64,000 bases of DNA. Origin: Wurfbainia villosa. Taxonomy: Eukaryota; Streptophyta; Magnoliopsida; Zingiberales; Zingiberaceae. Below the pieces are notes generated by a model. It searched no databases and was not told where the DNA came from. It saw only the letters and a list, made by a program, of their open reading frames with translations. Within the stretch, counting starts at the first letter, position 1; the number at the start of each line of letters is the position of its first letter. The position numbers and the translations under genes were made by a program. The DNA lies in contig JAKLTH010000238.1 in assembly GCA_025175895.1 (NCBI GenBank), positions 5,208,001 through 5,272,000 of the forward strand, in the 5' to 3' direction. Shown here in pieces: positions 1 through 11,748 of this stretch.

Positions 1-1792
1 CGGGCCAACCCGTCTAGACTCGCAACTTGGGCGGGTCAATCCGTTTAAGCCCGTCAAAATGACGGGTTGATAAAATTTCAACTCAATCCGAAGGATCTAA
101 CCCAACTTGACAGTTCTAATTGTGAGGGAAGTAAATCACGGAGAGTCCTATGGGCTTTGATGTGATGGACAAGATACGTGGGGAGCATCTGAATCCAAAA
201 AAAAGACCTTAGATCTCCTTCGGAATCGATCCATGCCACTCCTATAAATATCATCGTATCTTAATTACTATGTTATCTTCGCGGAGACATCAATTAACAG
301 CCCTGGTAGATAAGAAGTTCAATTGATGGTGGAATCATGAGGTCATATAAATTAATCCAACAATTGCTGGACAGTTGAGAGTTAACAGGCTGCCACAAAT
401 TATGTTATGATCATAAGTATGAAAGCACAGAACATCTCATGTTAGACATGAGTATGAACCAGCAACCCATCCATTGGCACCAAACAAAATGACAACCTAA
501 TGCTGCTTTTCTTGCTGTGGGATGAATGCATCAATGAAACTGTAGTAACTGATATGGAAGAAATAAAGTCCTATTGCATGACAAGATCAATTCAATGCGT
601 GCTAATAAAGGATAAACTAAATTATTTTTTTACCTATCACGAGTTAAGTTATGAATTTTGAAAAAATTTAGATAGACGGTCTTGAATCGAATACAGATCG
701 AGAGTTTATTTTTTCGAATGAAGTATATTTTCAATGTCTAATCTGCCTTAATTATAGATATAGTGTGATTGTGTCACCGAACTTAATGATTGATATGTGA
801 ATACTTTCTTGATTTATTTTGATAATCTTTAGAAATTATTTAGTCGCTCGTTAGAAATCTATGAGATCAGATCGATCATCTCAAGATTAATCAAGTCAAA
901 GATTTAAATATTCGATGATTATCGAAATAAAAATAAATAAATAAACATTTATATTTATAAAAAAAAAATGCAATATTCTTTCTTAATAAAACATATAAAA
1001 GAACAAAAGAAAGATACGCGGCGGTTATCGATTTGGCCGTAATTTCGGCAGCTAGAGGTTGTGATTTTAACTGCAATTTTATAATCAAATGTATTTAAAT
1101 ATATATTTTTAAAAAATAATCTTTAATAAATTATCAAATATCTGTTAATAAATTACACACAATCACAAAGTATGATGCCGATTTCGAAAATCAACACCAC
1201 AATATGATTACAATATGATGCCAATGTACAATTGTCGGAGCATCGCCGACGAAAAATCTTACGTGCCACACAAGGGCCGTGAAGGGAGGAGGCACTCGAG
1301 TGACTCCATGGCAATGAGCAAGAAGGAACAAGGATTTATAGAAGGGAAACGGAGGAGATCGAGTGAGAAATTTGCCTGTTTTCTATTCAGAAAATATTAT
1401 GATTGAAAAAAATATATAATTGGCATATCAGTGACTCCTCTCAGTTGTCCTTAATAAGAAAGAGAATAAATCAGACGAATATTAACATTGACTTTCTCAA
1501 CAGATTCGACATCTAGCTAAGAATCAACTCAAAAGTTTATAGAAATTTAAATGAACATCTTATTATTGCATCGTAGCTCGGAGCTGAAAAAGATCACGAT
1601 AGAAGAATCTGCATGCATCTGGTGCTAATTAAACTGCTACGTAACAGTTTGACATGAAGTAAGATGTCCATATAAACTTTGACGATTGATCTCAGCACAA
1701 TCTACCGACAGTCAGAGATCTACCAAGCCGAACTGCGCGATTAAGATCTCGAAGCAAAGATTTGGTCAAAGTGCAGGTGAAGAGGGGGCTTG
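1..1792. other. AT-rich flank, no gene recognised
   Basis: This is the sequence left of the CACTA insertion. The longest reading frames are about 65 codons and resemble no family I know. The first 80 bases are rich in alternating CCCGTC and GGGTCA motifs, which often occur in degraded plant transposon ends, but one copy is not enough to define an element. The rest is AT-rich with scattered short homopolymer runs. No promoter, RNA gene or repeat pair could be supported. Confidence 0.6.
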
Positions 1793-1795
1793 TTA

Positions 1796-3155
1796 CACTA
1801 CGAAAAAACTATTTTTTGATGACGAATTTTAACAACGAATTATTTTCGTTGCAAATCTGCAACAAATATAGCGACGAATTTTAAGTTTCGTCGTAAATTT
1901 GTAACGAAATAAATTTTTGTCGGCAATTTACGACGAAAAATAAATTCGTTGCAAATTTCTGCAACGAATTATGAATTCGTTGCACATATTTGCGACGAAT
2001 TTATTTTTTCGTCGCCAATTTACGACGGAAATAATTTTCGTCGCATAATTTAGCGACGAATTCAGAATTCGTCGCAGAAATTTAATTTATTAAAAAAAAA
2101 AAGAAAACAAGTTCTGCCGAATGAGTTAATTTTTAAATTTTTTGCAACGAATTTGAGGATTCGTTGCAAAATAGCAACGAATCAAGAATTTGTTGCAAAA
2201 TTAATATTAAAAAATAAATTAACGTTTTAAAAAGTTTAAAATATTTTTTTTTAAAAAAATTGTAACGAATCCTGGATTCGTTGCAAAGTTAATATTAATA
2301 TTAAAAAATAAATTAACGTTTTAAAAAGTTTAAATTTTTTTTTTAAATTTCCAACGAATCCAAGATTCATTGCGAATTTGCAACGAATCTTGGATTCGTT
2401 GCAAAATTTTGCAACGAATCCCAGGATTCGTTGCAAAATTCGCAACGAATCCTCGATTCGCAAAATTTTTTAAAAAAAATTAAAGTTTTAAAACGCGTTA
2501 AGTTTATTTTTTAATTTTAATTTAGCAACGAATCCAGATTCGTTGCAAATTTGCAACGAACTCGGATTCGCTAAAATTTAAAAAAATTAAAGTTTTTAAC
2601 AGTTGTTCTAAAAAGCGCTAGACTGGTCACTGGCCACTAGGCGCCTAGGTTTCTAAAGCGGTCGATTTTTAATATTTTAAATATAATAATATATAAAAAA
2701 AATTAATATATTAGGGGCACTCAAAAGTCAAAACTCACTTTATAGCCTACACATACATGTAACAAATAACAACTAACAACAACTCAACAAGTAACAAGAA
2801 TATTAAAAACGTTTAAGATGGTAAACAATAAAAATTATAAAATATAAGAATTAAAAACATAATTGCAAACAATATTAAAAATCCATTGCAATAATAATAA
2901 TAAGAATTGGAAATGTGCGACACGCCCACCGACACGCCTGTGGCCTCATTTGGCATGGGCGTGTCGCACCGACGCGACACGCCTATGGCATGGGCGTATC
3001 GGGGGCGTGTCGGTTGCTGTTGAGCGTTGCAAATTTGCAACGAATCCACGGATTCGTTGCTAAATTAAAATTAAAAAATAAACTTAACGTTTTAAAAACT
3101 TTAATTTTTTTTTTTTAAATTTTGCAACGAATCCCAGGATTCGTTGCAAAATTTA
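1796..3155. repeat. CACTA 5' subterminal repeat array
   Basis: Many copies of a core of about 10-12 bp occur in both orientations. Those nearest the terminus use the TTCGTCGCAAAT form, and those further in (about 2150-2600 and 3030-3150) use GCAACGAATCC paired with GGATTCGTTGC. Several inverted pairs sit close enough to fold back, for example around 2390-2460. In En/Spm the subterminal repeats are the binding sites of TNPA, and these probably have the same role. From about 2610 to 3000 the array is interrupted by AT-rich sequence and by a short cluster of CGACACGCC repeats. Confidence 0.85.
2915..3015. repeat. CGACACGCC / GGCGTGTCG short repeat cluster
   Basis: About six copies of the nonamer CGACACGCC or its reverse complement occur within roughly 100 bp. 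The spacing is irregular and both orientations are present, so the stretch can form several alternative hairpins. It lies inside the 5' subterminal region of the CACTA element but differs from the GCAACGAAT core. Its function is unknown; it could be a second protein-binding repeat class or a remnant of another insertion. Confidence 0.55.
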
Positions 3156-3159
3156 ATTA

Positions 3160-3850
3160 ACTTACTCCGCTACCCTAATTTTTTCCCTTCTCCTCGCATC
3201 GCGCCCGAGCCCTAACCTTTCCCCTCCGCGCCGTCGGTCTTCCCTTCCGCCGCCGCCGGTCTTCCCTTCCGTCGCCGCCGGTCTTCCCCTCGCCTCGCGG
3301 CCAGACGATTCGCCACGACCCGCCTCCTCCGGCGGCCGCTGAGCCCGGGCCGCACCCCACTGAGGCCGGCGTGGCCGCTAGGTCGACCGACGCCGACGCC
3401 GCCACAAGCCCGACCGATGTTCGCGAGGTCGGCAGGCCGAGCGGCGGCGCCGCCGGCGCTCGTCCGGCCGGTCAATGAGCGGGCCACCGCTGGGCCCGGC
3501 TTCACGGCCAAGCCCGTGGCGCCGCTCTTGCGCCGCCTTGTTGGTCGCAGGTTTCAATGGCCGCACTCCGGCCGCCTCTGCCTCGGCCGTCGGCGCCGCC
3601 TCCTCGCCGGCGCCGCTTCCGCCATCGCCATGAAGTCTCGCTGGCCATTGTCTGACACTGCCGCACGGCCGCTCTCGCCAATGGCCATGAGGTGCCGGTC
3701 CGATAGCTCGGCACGATGCGACCACGCCAGCCGACCGGCCAATTCGATCCGGCAGACGGCATGAGCCACGCCCGCCAGTAGATTCTCTGAGAGGTCCGGT
3801 CAGCCGTAGCCGTAGCCGACACCACTAATCACGGCCGAGACGCGACCACT
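3160..3850. other. GC-rich block inside the 5' end of the CACTA element
   Basis: Base composition changes abruptly from AT-rich subterminal repeats to strongly GC- and CpG-rich sequence dominated by CGCCGCC-type runs, and returns to AT-rich at about 3850. Open frames exist on both strands only because stop codons are rare in such sequence; their products are arginine, alanine and proline rich with no recognisable domain. In maize Spm a GC-rich untranslated first exon (the downstream control region) sits just behind the subterminal repeats and controls methylation-dependent silencing. The position and composition here fit that role. A captured host 5'-UTR or CpG island is the alternative. Confidence 0.6.
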
Positions 3851-4555
3851 AGTGGTATAATTTTTTCCTATATTTAACTCCATAACTACGAAGCTTTATC
3901 CTATCCTACTTATTCTGTAGAACTATATATAGTTAATCAGAAAATACTGAAGCTTTAAGCCGCTAATTTGCCGTAGATACACATACCAAATAATGCTCAG
4001 TACTAAGTTGGAAGAAATATTTTATGATTTTGTTTAGTCACATATAGGAAGTTATGGGATAAAACAAGCAGTTTATAAGGCTTAGATGAGCAAATCATGC
4101 ACTTCTACCTGAGTAATTACAAGCATCTTAAAGTCAGTGGTGGTGGGGGAGCTAGTGTTTAAGGCTTAGATTAGTATTAACTTGTGGTGATACATTTTGA
4201 TCCACGCTTGGACCTCGTGTGTCAATGAGCTGTCTCATTTGCGATGATTGTTATACATCTACAAATAATAATTTGACCTAAATGACATAATTGCAATGAG
4301 TATCTTTCATGTTCAATAAATTTGATTAGTTTGTTGTCACTGCTTGCTTAGATGAGAGAATTGGCCGATTAACAAAACTCCTAGACCTATGTTAATAATA
4401 ACTCTCTCATCTAAGCTTATAAAGCTTCTCTATATTATTAGCCCACAATTCACAATTTGGCACTAAATTTAGGGTGTCACAATCACCCCCATTTTAAGTC
4501 TTGATGTCCTCGTTAAGACCGAAACCCCAACACATAATTTTAACCATTCCTAATC
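3851..4555. other. CACTA internal non-coding stretch left of element A
   Basis: This is AT-rich sequence with no reading frame of note, lying between the GC-rich block and the gypsy insertion. It may be leader or intron sequence of the transposase transcription unit. The last 100 bases contain GTGTCACAATCACCCCC, a type of sequence often seen in plant LTR ends, so a small LTR fragment on the minus strand is possible but unproven. Confidence 0.4.
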
Positions 4556-4560
4556 AGTAG

Positions 4561-7500
4561 TGTAAAATATCGGAAAAAAAATAAAATAAAATAAAATAAA
4601 TGTTGGGTGATTAGGAAAATACCCTATGAAATTTTCCAAGGATTTTTAGAAATTTTCTTGGAAAATTATGGAAATTTCTATGGCTATTGCGGGGAAAGAT
4701 TTAAACAGGCTTTGGGAAAGCCTGTTTGGGTCATCCGGTCATGAGGGACTTAATAGGGATCAATTGACTTAAAGTTTAATGGTAAAACCCTAAGGTCCAT
4801 GGATTTAATGGATTGATCAGTGCCGGACCCGATTGTTTTTCCCTAAACCCGACCCGGTATTTTCTTACCCGACGCGCTTCTCAGTTATCAACGCCAAGCC
4901 TTAATTTCCTTCGGCTTTTCCTTCTCCCCATTTATCATCGCGCGACTCCTCGTTTCATTTTCGCAATCCCGATTCTTCTTTGCACCGCAAACCTTTCTTC
5001 TTCCTCTCTGTTTCTCGCCACAGCCAACCTCACCCTCTCGTGTTTTCTCCTCGCGGCGGGTGGCGGTGACCAGCCTAGACGGAGCACAAGGGCGAGTCGA
5101 CGGTGAGCACGCGTGGCGGGGAGCTTGGAAATCGGCGGCGTCCGGTTGGAATCTGCCTTTGCGATCTCGCCGGAGCAAGGCTAGGAAGTAGGGTTTCGAA
5201 TAGATGGATTTGGTGGGGATTCGTAGTGTTCACCACGAGCAAGGAATCAGCAGCAATGTCGTTGCTGTCACCGTTGCCCCAATTGCTGCAGTAATTAGGT
5301 AAGAACTTGCTTTTGGCTTACCTTGGACTAGATTAGGGCTACAGTGCATTTTCCTTTCGCTGAGCATGATCCATGGTTTGGGCAGCATTTGGTGCCGGCG
5401 AACAGGGGATAGGATGAGGGGTTTGCTGCCGGTGGAGTCTTCTAAGGCTGTGGTTTCTGCCGGTGGAGTTCTAAGATAGGTAAGTGGTATTACAGCTTTA
5501 ATCTGGGTACATTTCCCTTTATTTGAGCTCGATCTGCCGTCGCCTCTCCTCCATTGTCACCTTCAACTAGCAGTCTGTGAGCACTGTCCAACAACCTTTC
5601 TTCGCTGCCAGGTTTCTGGTTTGGATCGGTACCATCTCCTCAGCCAGCGATTTCTACTTTGGTGATTCAAGCTTGGTGTTGATTGGTTCTGATGACTTGC
5701 CATTTTATCTTTAGGTAATCTCTTTAACCTCTCTTTGATCTTCGGATTTTGAATTCAGAGAGAGTAGTTTCAGGAAATGGTAACAGGATGTAATAATAGG
5801 TGTGGAGGGCAATTTGAACAGGTTATTCTCTATTGGACTCCATTGATGTAGAGAGGATACCATTACTGTGATTCACAATGGTTATGGAGCTCATATCAAC
5901 GAATTTTCCAACCCATTCGGCTACCCATCATGATGTTGGAGGTTGGCAGTGGATGATGATCCGGAGAAGGTGAGTTTGTATCTTGATTTGATTGGTTGGA
6001 ATGTAGTTAAGAGATTTATTGATTTAAATCTAGTTGTATGTTGTAGGATTGTTATGCTTGATAATTGGGAGTGAATTGATTTGCAGTTGATTGAATGAGG
6101 ATAGATGTGAAGGCTTGATTAGGTTAAGTGGATAACTAGATCAATATAGTTGATCGAGATACGAAGTCATGTAGCATTCGATTCGATCACTTGTTGTATA
6201 ATAGAACTTAATAGTAGTTCATGTTGTCTTGCAGGACTTTGATTAGTGACAGATGCTTGTACGTATGGACAGCTAGCGGAGCTATTTAACAGGTAGGTAA
6301 TTTCCTACTGGTCGGGTAGATGTAATGATTTCCAGATTTAGATATAGATATGAACATGTTAGGTGTTCATATTACCTTGATCATGCTCTGTTTATCGTAT
6401 GCTTGAACTTACCGTTGATATATATGTGTGCTCGATTATTGATAACACATACTCCCTAGCATGATCTAGAACTTACAGATGTGATGTAAGTAGGTCTAAC
6501 GGTTTAGTAGGGTGTAGATGTTAGAGTACGGAGGATGACCTAAATTGTAAATTTGGCAAAATGATCCTCTGTGGATAAGTATGGCCCTAGATGTAGGACT
6601 TATTCCATACCTGTATGTGGCACATTTATTCACCAACCACGGGTTGTGTGAATGGTCATGTGAGTCGTGGACAGTGTGTCGCTACGGACCGATGGTCCTA
6701 GTTTGTCATGATCAGATGAGTGACTCTCTACAGGGTAGAGAGTGTACTGATCAATTGAGTGTGACTCTTGGTTGGACAGAGAGTCTAGGGTAGATGTTCT
6801 GTATGTGAGACAGTACTCTCATTTTATTGCATGCATACTGACGACATCGTCTCCCCTTGGGGTTGAGAGAGTCGTCAAATCATCTTGCCTCCTGTGTTAC
6901 TTCAGAGGAGAATCGGTGTGAGGGCATAGTATTGGTTGTGCCACACTCTACCATTATTGACGATGGTAGTTGGAGTTGCGTGCAGTTGTCCTGGGTGCGT
7001 GGTACTCGACCACTCATTAGTAGTGTTAGTCGGAGTGACCAGCAGCAGGGACCCCCGTTGCGTAGCGAGCTACTTACGCTCATATGCTACTTGATCATAC
7101 TACCCAACTCGGTCACTCAAGAGTGGTGGCGGCTGGAGTCGGGATAGTTGTCATGTCGTGCCACCTAGGCCACACTGGGGTCGTGGTAGCGAGTAGGGGT
7201 GAGCAGGCATGACCATGCATGTTGCATTGCCGTATCATACGGTGTTTTGCATATGGTTATATATATATACATACCTGCTTGTATATATATGTATATGGAT
7301 GATGGTGATTAGTATACATACAGATACAGTCTATATGTATACTCACTTTGATGATGCATTTGTATGTACTATGCTTGTTGCATTTGTTTGTACATATTCA
7401 TACATGATACTGCATTTCCTGTATGGTAGTAGGCTGGTACTTATATACCTGTTGGTTATTCACGGTGATACCCTTGGATCATATTCAGGATATTGTGTGA

Positions 7501-8154
7501 TTTAGTACTATTCTGTTATACCCTATGATGTGATTATATGCCCAGGTTGGATCAAGATAGAGTAGCTGACCGCTGTGTATGTCAAAGATCGTTGATGTTG
7601 ATTTATTTAGTATATGCATGCATATCTATTGTTATCTTGATGTATACTTGTTGTATGCAGTAGATTAAATCGTTGAATGACATGTAATATTGATACCTAT
7701 ATTTACATGTTTTCTCCGACACTATTTGAGTTTTACTCACCACCTCCGACCCTGGGTTTTTCTGTCGCCCAGGTAACAGGTAGAGGTCTTCGTGATGACT
7801 TGGAGCTGCGCCGACCAATCCATCCCATCTCCGTTTTCCGAGTCTCCCGAGGTGTTCATTTTTTGTTATGTATGGACTTGTTGTTGTTATGGATTTTGTC
7901 GCGATGTCGTGGACTCTATTTGTGTAGTCGTTTTATGTACGGTTTTAGTGCTGTGGTCTTGTCAGGTGGAGTACACCTGTATATTTTTGTTATCTATGTT
8001 GTGGGTATGGGGGTTTTCATTTCCGCTGCTATTAGTATGTTTATTATGTTGTTGTTGTGGGCCTACGGGCCTTGTATTAACCCGAAATGTTGCCACGTAC
8101 AGGGGAGATGCCGTCCGTTTGATTTTCGGCTCGGCATACTCTCGGGGCGTGACA
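4561..8154 (+). repeat. 5' LTR of gypsy element A
   Basis: The LTR is 3,594 bp, starting TGT and ending ACA. Near its start it carries a GC-rich stretch (about 4860-5300) that looks like a plant 5' leader, with several possible splice donors of the type AGGTAAG. A cluster of short hairpins lies at about 6660-7190, followed by a conserved terminal segment with GTTGCCACGTACAGGGGAGA. Open frames within it are non-coding by all signs: none resembles gag, pol or a host protein. Confidence 0.93.
6660..7195. repeat. Cluster of short hairpins in the LTR of element A
   Basis: Several perfect or near-perfect inverted repeats with different stems follow each other closely. Clear cases are GGACC-GAT-GGTCC at 6686-6698, the 9-bp stem ACTCTCTAC/GTAGAGAGT with a 3-base loop at 6723-6743, and CTACCAT/ATGGTAG at 6948-6969. 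Related clusters occur at the same place in the solo LTR and in element B. The stems differ in sequence but the spacing is alike. Confidence 0.7.
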
Positions 8155-8161
8155 ACTTTAG

Positions 8162-8175
8162 TGGTATCAGAGCCC
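8162..8175 (+). other. Primer-binding site of element A (initiator-Met tRNA)
   Basis: TGGTATCAGAGCCC begins 7 bp after the 5' LTR end. It matches the complement of the 3' end of plant initiator methionine tRNA, the usual minus-strand primer for plant LTR retrotransposons. Confidence 0.93.
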
Positions 8176-10580
8176 AAGGTTCTGTGATGCCATACAATAT
8201 TGTTTTTGAGTCGAGTCTTGGATTCTCGGGAGTCGATTTATTCGGTTTTGATTTTTGAGATGAGATGGACAGCGGCCTGAGCTCCAAGCAGCACGAGGTA
8301 AGAATCCCTGATAACTTATGGTTTAGTAGATATTTATCTAAACTTGATCAGTAGGTGTATACAATAGAGTTATGACACCTGTGTAGACTTTTAGTAGAGG
8401 TCGTCCACCGAGACGACCAACCGGAGTTACCTTAGTGTTTATACTCCCAGTTTTATTGCCTATGCATTTAGATGCTTATAACAGGGAATAACCTGTAGTT
8501 TGTTGGTTATTGTTCGTAATCGTGGTATGTATTGACCCCGGAAACGACCTGTTAAGTCTGTGAGTCTTGAACCTGTGTCGAGAAGGTAATTTACCTTTGA
8601 GAGCCGACTGATACCGAGTCAGAAAACAGGGGCCAAGTCATCACATTTATTATGGAAATCAGAGACTACAGTCTTAGAGATTTCCACTAACTGTGCTAGT
8701 CGGATCATTACCTGTGGGTAATGAACAGACTTGTAGACTATTGTTGATGCAGATAGTAGAAGGCTAGGTTACGGTGTTTTATAGGGATTTTTGATCCCTG
8801 AGGTTGTTCATACTGAGATGTATAACTTTGAGAGTACTTTTGAGTACTTAACTCATGTTATACCGAGAAAGAAGAGTAGTTTGCATACCATTATCGGGAT
8901 CAAGCCGGTACTTGGTGATAAATGCAGAAAATAATCTTTGGGAAATAATATATCACTTGATCATGGTTTAGTGATGTTGAAAGAGAGTATTTCCCCGTGT
9001 CACTTTTAGTGACGCATTGTAAGGAATTCTTGAGCTTCAAGAAAGGGTGATCGGTCAGTAATAGTGTACTGTGCAGAGTCGTGAGACTTGCAGAAGTTAC
9101 TACCACCTAACAACTCAAGATGAGTGGATGATTTAAGCCACCTAGAGTTATTGGCTTATAGTTGGATTAGGATGCCGGGATCTTCTATCAGATCCTGCCG
9201 GAAGACGTTGGAGTGAGACAGGAGTTTAGAAATGACTCCGTACAAGGGTTTAAGAGTTGGAGACCGATAAGCAAATATTGCAGGTCAACTTAATAGAGCC
9301 AGAAGTTTCCGACTGTTGGATAAAAGGAACAAGATCGGAGTTATAGGCTTTGAGCTATTTTCCGATTATAGAAGATTAATCGTAGATCATCAAGATGTTC
9401 TCGTGGATATCAGCAAAATCAGAACAAAGACTCCGAAGGGATTATGTGCGTGCAATACGGATCATGAAGACACGCGAAGTCGGATTATCTGTTGGGACAG
9501 TTCATCTGTGGCTATGGTGAGCAACCAGTACAGTGGAGGAGGTGAACGTTGAAGACTCAGTTAAAGACTATCGATGGTATTCTAGGAGGATGATGCACCG
9601 TCTCGGCAGCAGAGATCAGCACAGAAGATTGGGTTGCTTCATCAACAGTAATCTACTACCTCAGACGTGGTCGAAGTTCCTTGATACTACCCTTCAGCAG
9701 AGATCAGCACAGAAGCAACATCAACAGAAGAAGACATCGTGGAAGACTCATGCAGACAACAATAGTTACCCTCATATGTGGATTGGCTTGGTACAGAGGA
9801 GAGAGTATACGACGATGGTCGTATCTATTCGATAATCTTCAGTTGCAGCTCGTAGGATTTAGGGATGTGATCAGATGATCTAGGAAAATCTCCGGATTAT
9901 TCGTCGTAGAAATGCGATCGAATTGTCGCGGACTGTTGGATCCGATTGTGTTCTTTTTGGAGAAAGGCCAAGACCTGAGTAGAGCCTTTGGATCGGATCG
10001 ACAAATAATGGATCGTTCAGGGTATTACTCTAGTTTTACCCTCTGGGTTAATATGTTGAGAGATGCTTGTGGTTACAGGTATCTGTATCTAGAACATTCT
10101 CATTTGGATTAGAAGGGTCCTTTACATCGACTTGAGGGTCGGTGGTATCTCTACCGTCTGGTGAGATGTGGATCAATAATTAAGAAGTCAAGGGATATCC
10201 TTAGACTTTGATAGACATACTTTTGCTGTAGACATATCCTTACGGATGGTCAAATTGTTGGAAGTATGGTACGATATGTCTCTCGGATGTGCGTATAATC
10301 CGAGAGCCTTCGGATGTAATATCGGATGAACTCCTAGCCTTGTTGTTGCTTAGGCAAGTGGAGTAGGCGATCGAAATGATTGCGGAAATAGTTCTGATAT
10401 CGAAGATCACAGACTGGGTGATAGTTTGTTGGTATCAGTGTTGTTAAACACTATAAAAGAAGTAGAAGAACGAGAGTTGAGATTATAGGAGATGATGGGA
10501 GGGATATTTATCCATCCCAGTATTCCTCCTTGAGAAGATCCGGAACTCTTTGTTGAAAGAGAGATGAACCTTTGAGATTA
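8176..10580 (+). pseudogene. Decayed gag/protease region of element A
   Basis: This stretch lies where a gypsy element encodes gag and protease. No frame longer than about 100 codons survives and I could not recognise a gag fold, a CCHC knuckle or a protease DTG/DSG motif. It is colinear with the same region of element B: for example GGTAATGAACAG near 8718 corresponds to GGTAATGGACTA near 35560. It is therefore a real, shared interior and not random filler. The assignment to gag/protease rests on position only. Confidence 0.5.
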
Positions 10581-10711
10581 TGGATCGATTATCGATGATG
10601 GAATGCGATAGTTGTTGAAAATAAGTATCCTTCGTTGAGGATGAATGATCTACTTAGATCAGCTAAAGACACCTGTGTATACTCTAGGGTTGGTTTACGA
10701 CTGGAGTGTTA
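10581..10711 (+). pseudogene. Reverse transcriptase fragment of element A
   Basis: One frame reads WIDYR, a stop codon, WN, then IVVENKYPSLRMNDLL and CVYSRVGLRLEC. This matches the reverse-transcriptase block in gypsy elements where the primer-grip region (IDYRxLN) is followed by KYPLPRIDDL and the FSKIDLRSGY catalytic motif. The catalytic-motif aspartate is replaced by G (VGL for IDL). The stop after IDYR occurs at the same place in element B (37501 onward), so it predates the split of the two copies. Confidence 0.8.
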
Positions 10712-11162
10712 ATATTGTATTGACATGGCGTCATACAATTATCATTGTCGTTGTGATGATTAATATATATCATCAGCGTAGAGTAAAGAAGATGCAGGTG
10801 TGTGGAGATGACAATTTCATACTTAGTATGAACTTTATGAGTTGTTATTAAGTTGTTAGACTAAACAATGATTTAGTCGTCACGGGATTTGAGAATCGTG
10901 TATCCTGAACACGATAGGATCCTTTTGTAGTTGTTGGAGTTGCGTAACTTGGCCACTGTTGATTGTGGTAGTTGGAGTTGCGCACTCGACCACCGTAGAT
11001 GGTGGTTTTCCTTGTATGGTTTGGTTAGTTCTGTAGATGTGGATAGAATTGTTGACATTACTATACCACGGACTTGTTTGACAAAGGTGATGATGGAAAT
11101 CATTTAGTCAAAAGCTGGTGAAACCAGTTACAAGACCTAGACGACGATTAACTTTTACACGA

Positions 11163-11232
11163 GTATTAGTTAATCCTTCCAGAGTGGATAAAAGGATGAT
11201 GTACGCAGATGCGTCGTTTCAGGGATCGGAAC
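11163..11232 (+). pseudogene. RNase H start of element A
   Basis: The frame reads VLVNPSRVDKRMMYADASFQG. This corresponds to the start of the gypsy RNase H domain, normally of the form VxPSxxxGYVIYSDASxxGLG, with the first catalytic aspartate in the YADAS motif preserved. The frame degenerates shortly after. The equivalent in element B is at 38040 onward. Confidence 0.72.
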
Positions 11233-11748
11233 GATTCCGATGCAGATGAATGAGGCATATCTTATGCCTACGACAGTTAAGAAACTACAAGATAGTCTGT
11301 CATATACATGATGTGACTTTAGTAGTTATTGTCTGGATTTGTAGTTGAATGGAGCAGAAGTGCTCATTGAATTTAACAAGCTACTCGGTAGCTACTATAG
11401 AGTTGCTGAAACATGAACAGTTGCAACAAGGGAGATTGGTCACTATAGTCTTCCATGCTCTTACAACGTGTGTGGAGCGTATCTTGGTTGGTTGACGGAT
11501 TTCTCTTTTGAGAAAATAATTCCCCGTCTCTAATAAGGATAGTGGGTTCTGGAGTTGCAGTGTTTAAGAAAGAGTTGCTACAGAAAGCACATCATTCGAG
11601 ATGGGCTATATACCTTGGTGGTACTCAGATGTACTGAAAGTTGAAATGTTTATACTGGTGGAATGGTATAAAGAGAGTTATAGCAATTTTTGTTGCTGGA
11701 TATATACTATACCAGCGGGTGAAGGTTGAACATTAGAAACCCACTAGA

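Noticed and set aside
1..120. CCCGTC/GGGTCA-rich start of the window as a transposon end
   Set aside because: There is only one copy, no partner end and no TSD, and it is cut by the window edge.
3175..3825. Overlapping long frames on both strands in the GC-rich CACTA block
   Set aside because: They occur in several frames at once, encode low-complexity Arg/Ala/Pro sequence and resemble no family; the openness is explained by GC content.
8162..8175. Possible tRNA gene because of TGGTATCAGAGC sequences here and at 35129, 48513 and 57670
   Set aside because: Only the tRNA 3'-end complement is present, each directly next to an LTR, so these are primer-binding sites.
7677..8258. 193-codon plus-strand frame at the end of the 5' LTR of A
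   Set aside because: It runs across the LTR end and primer-binding site, has no domain, and the matching LTR copy has a broken version. It is a chance frame.
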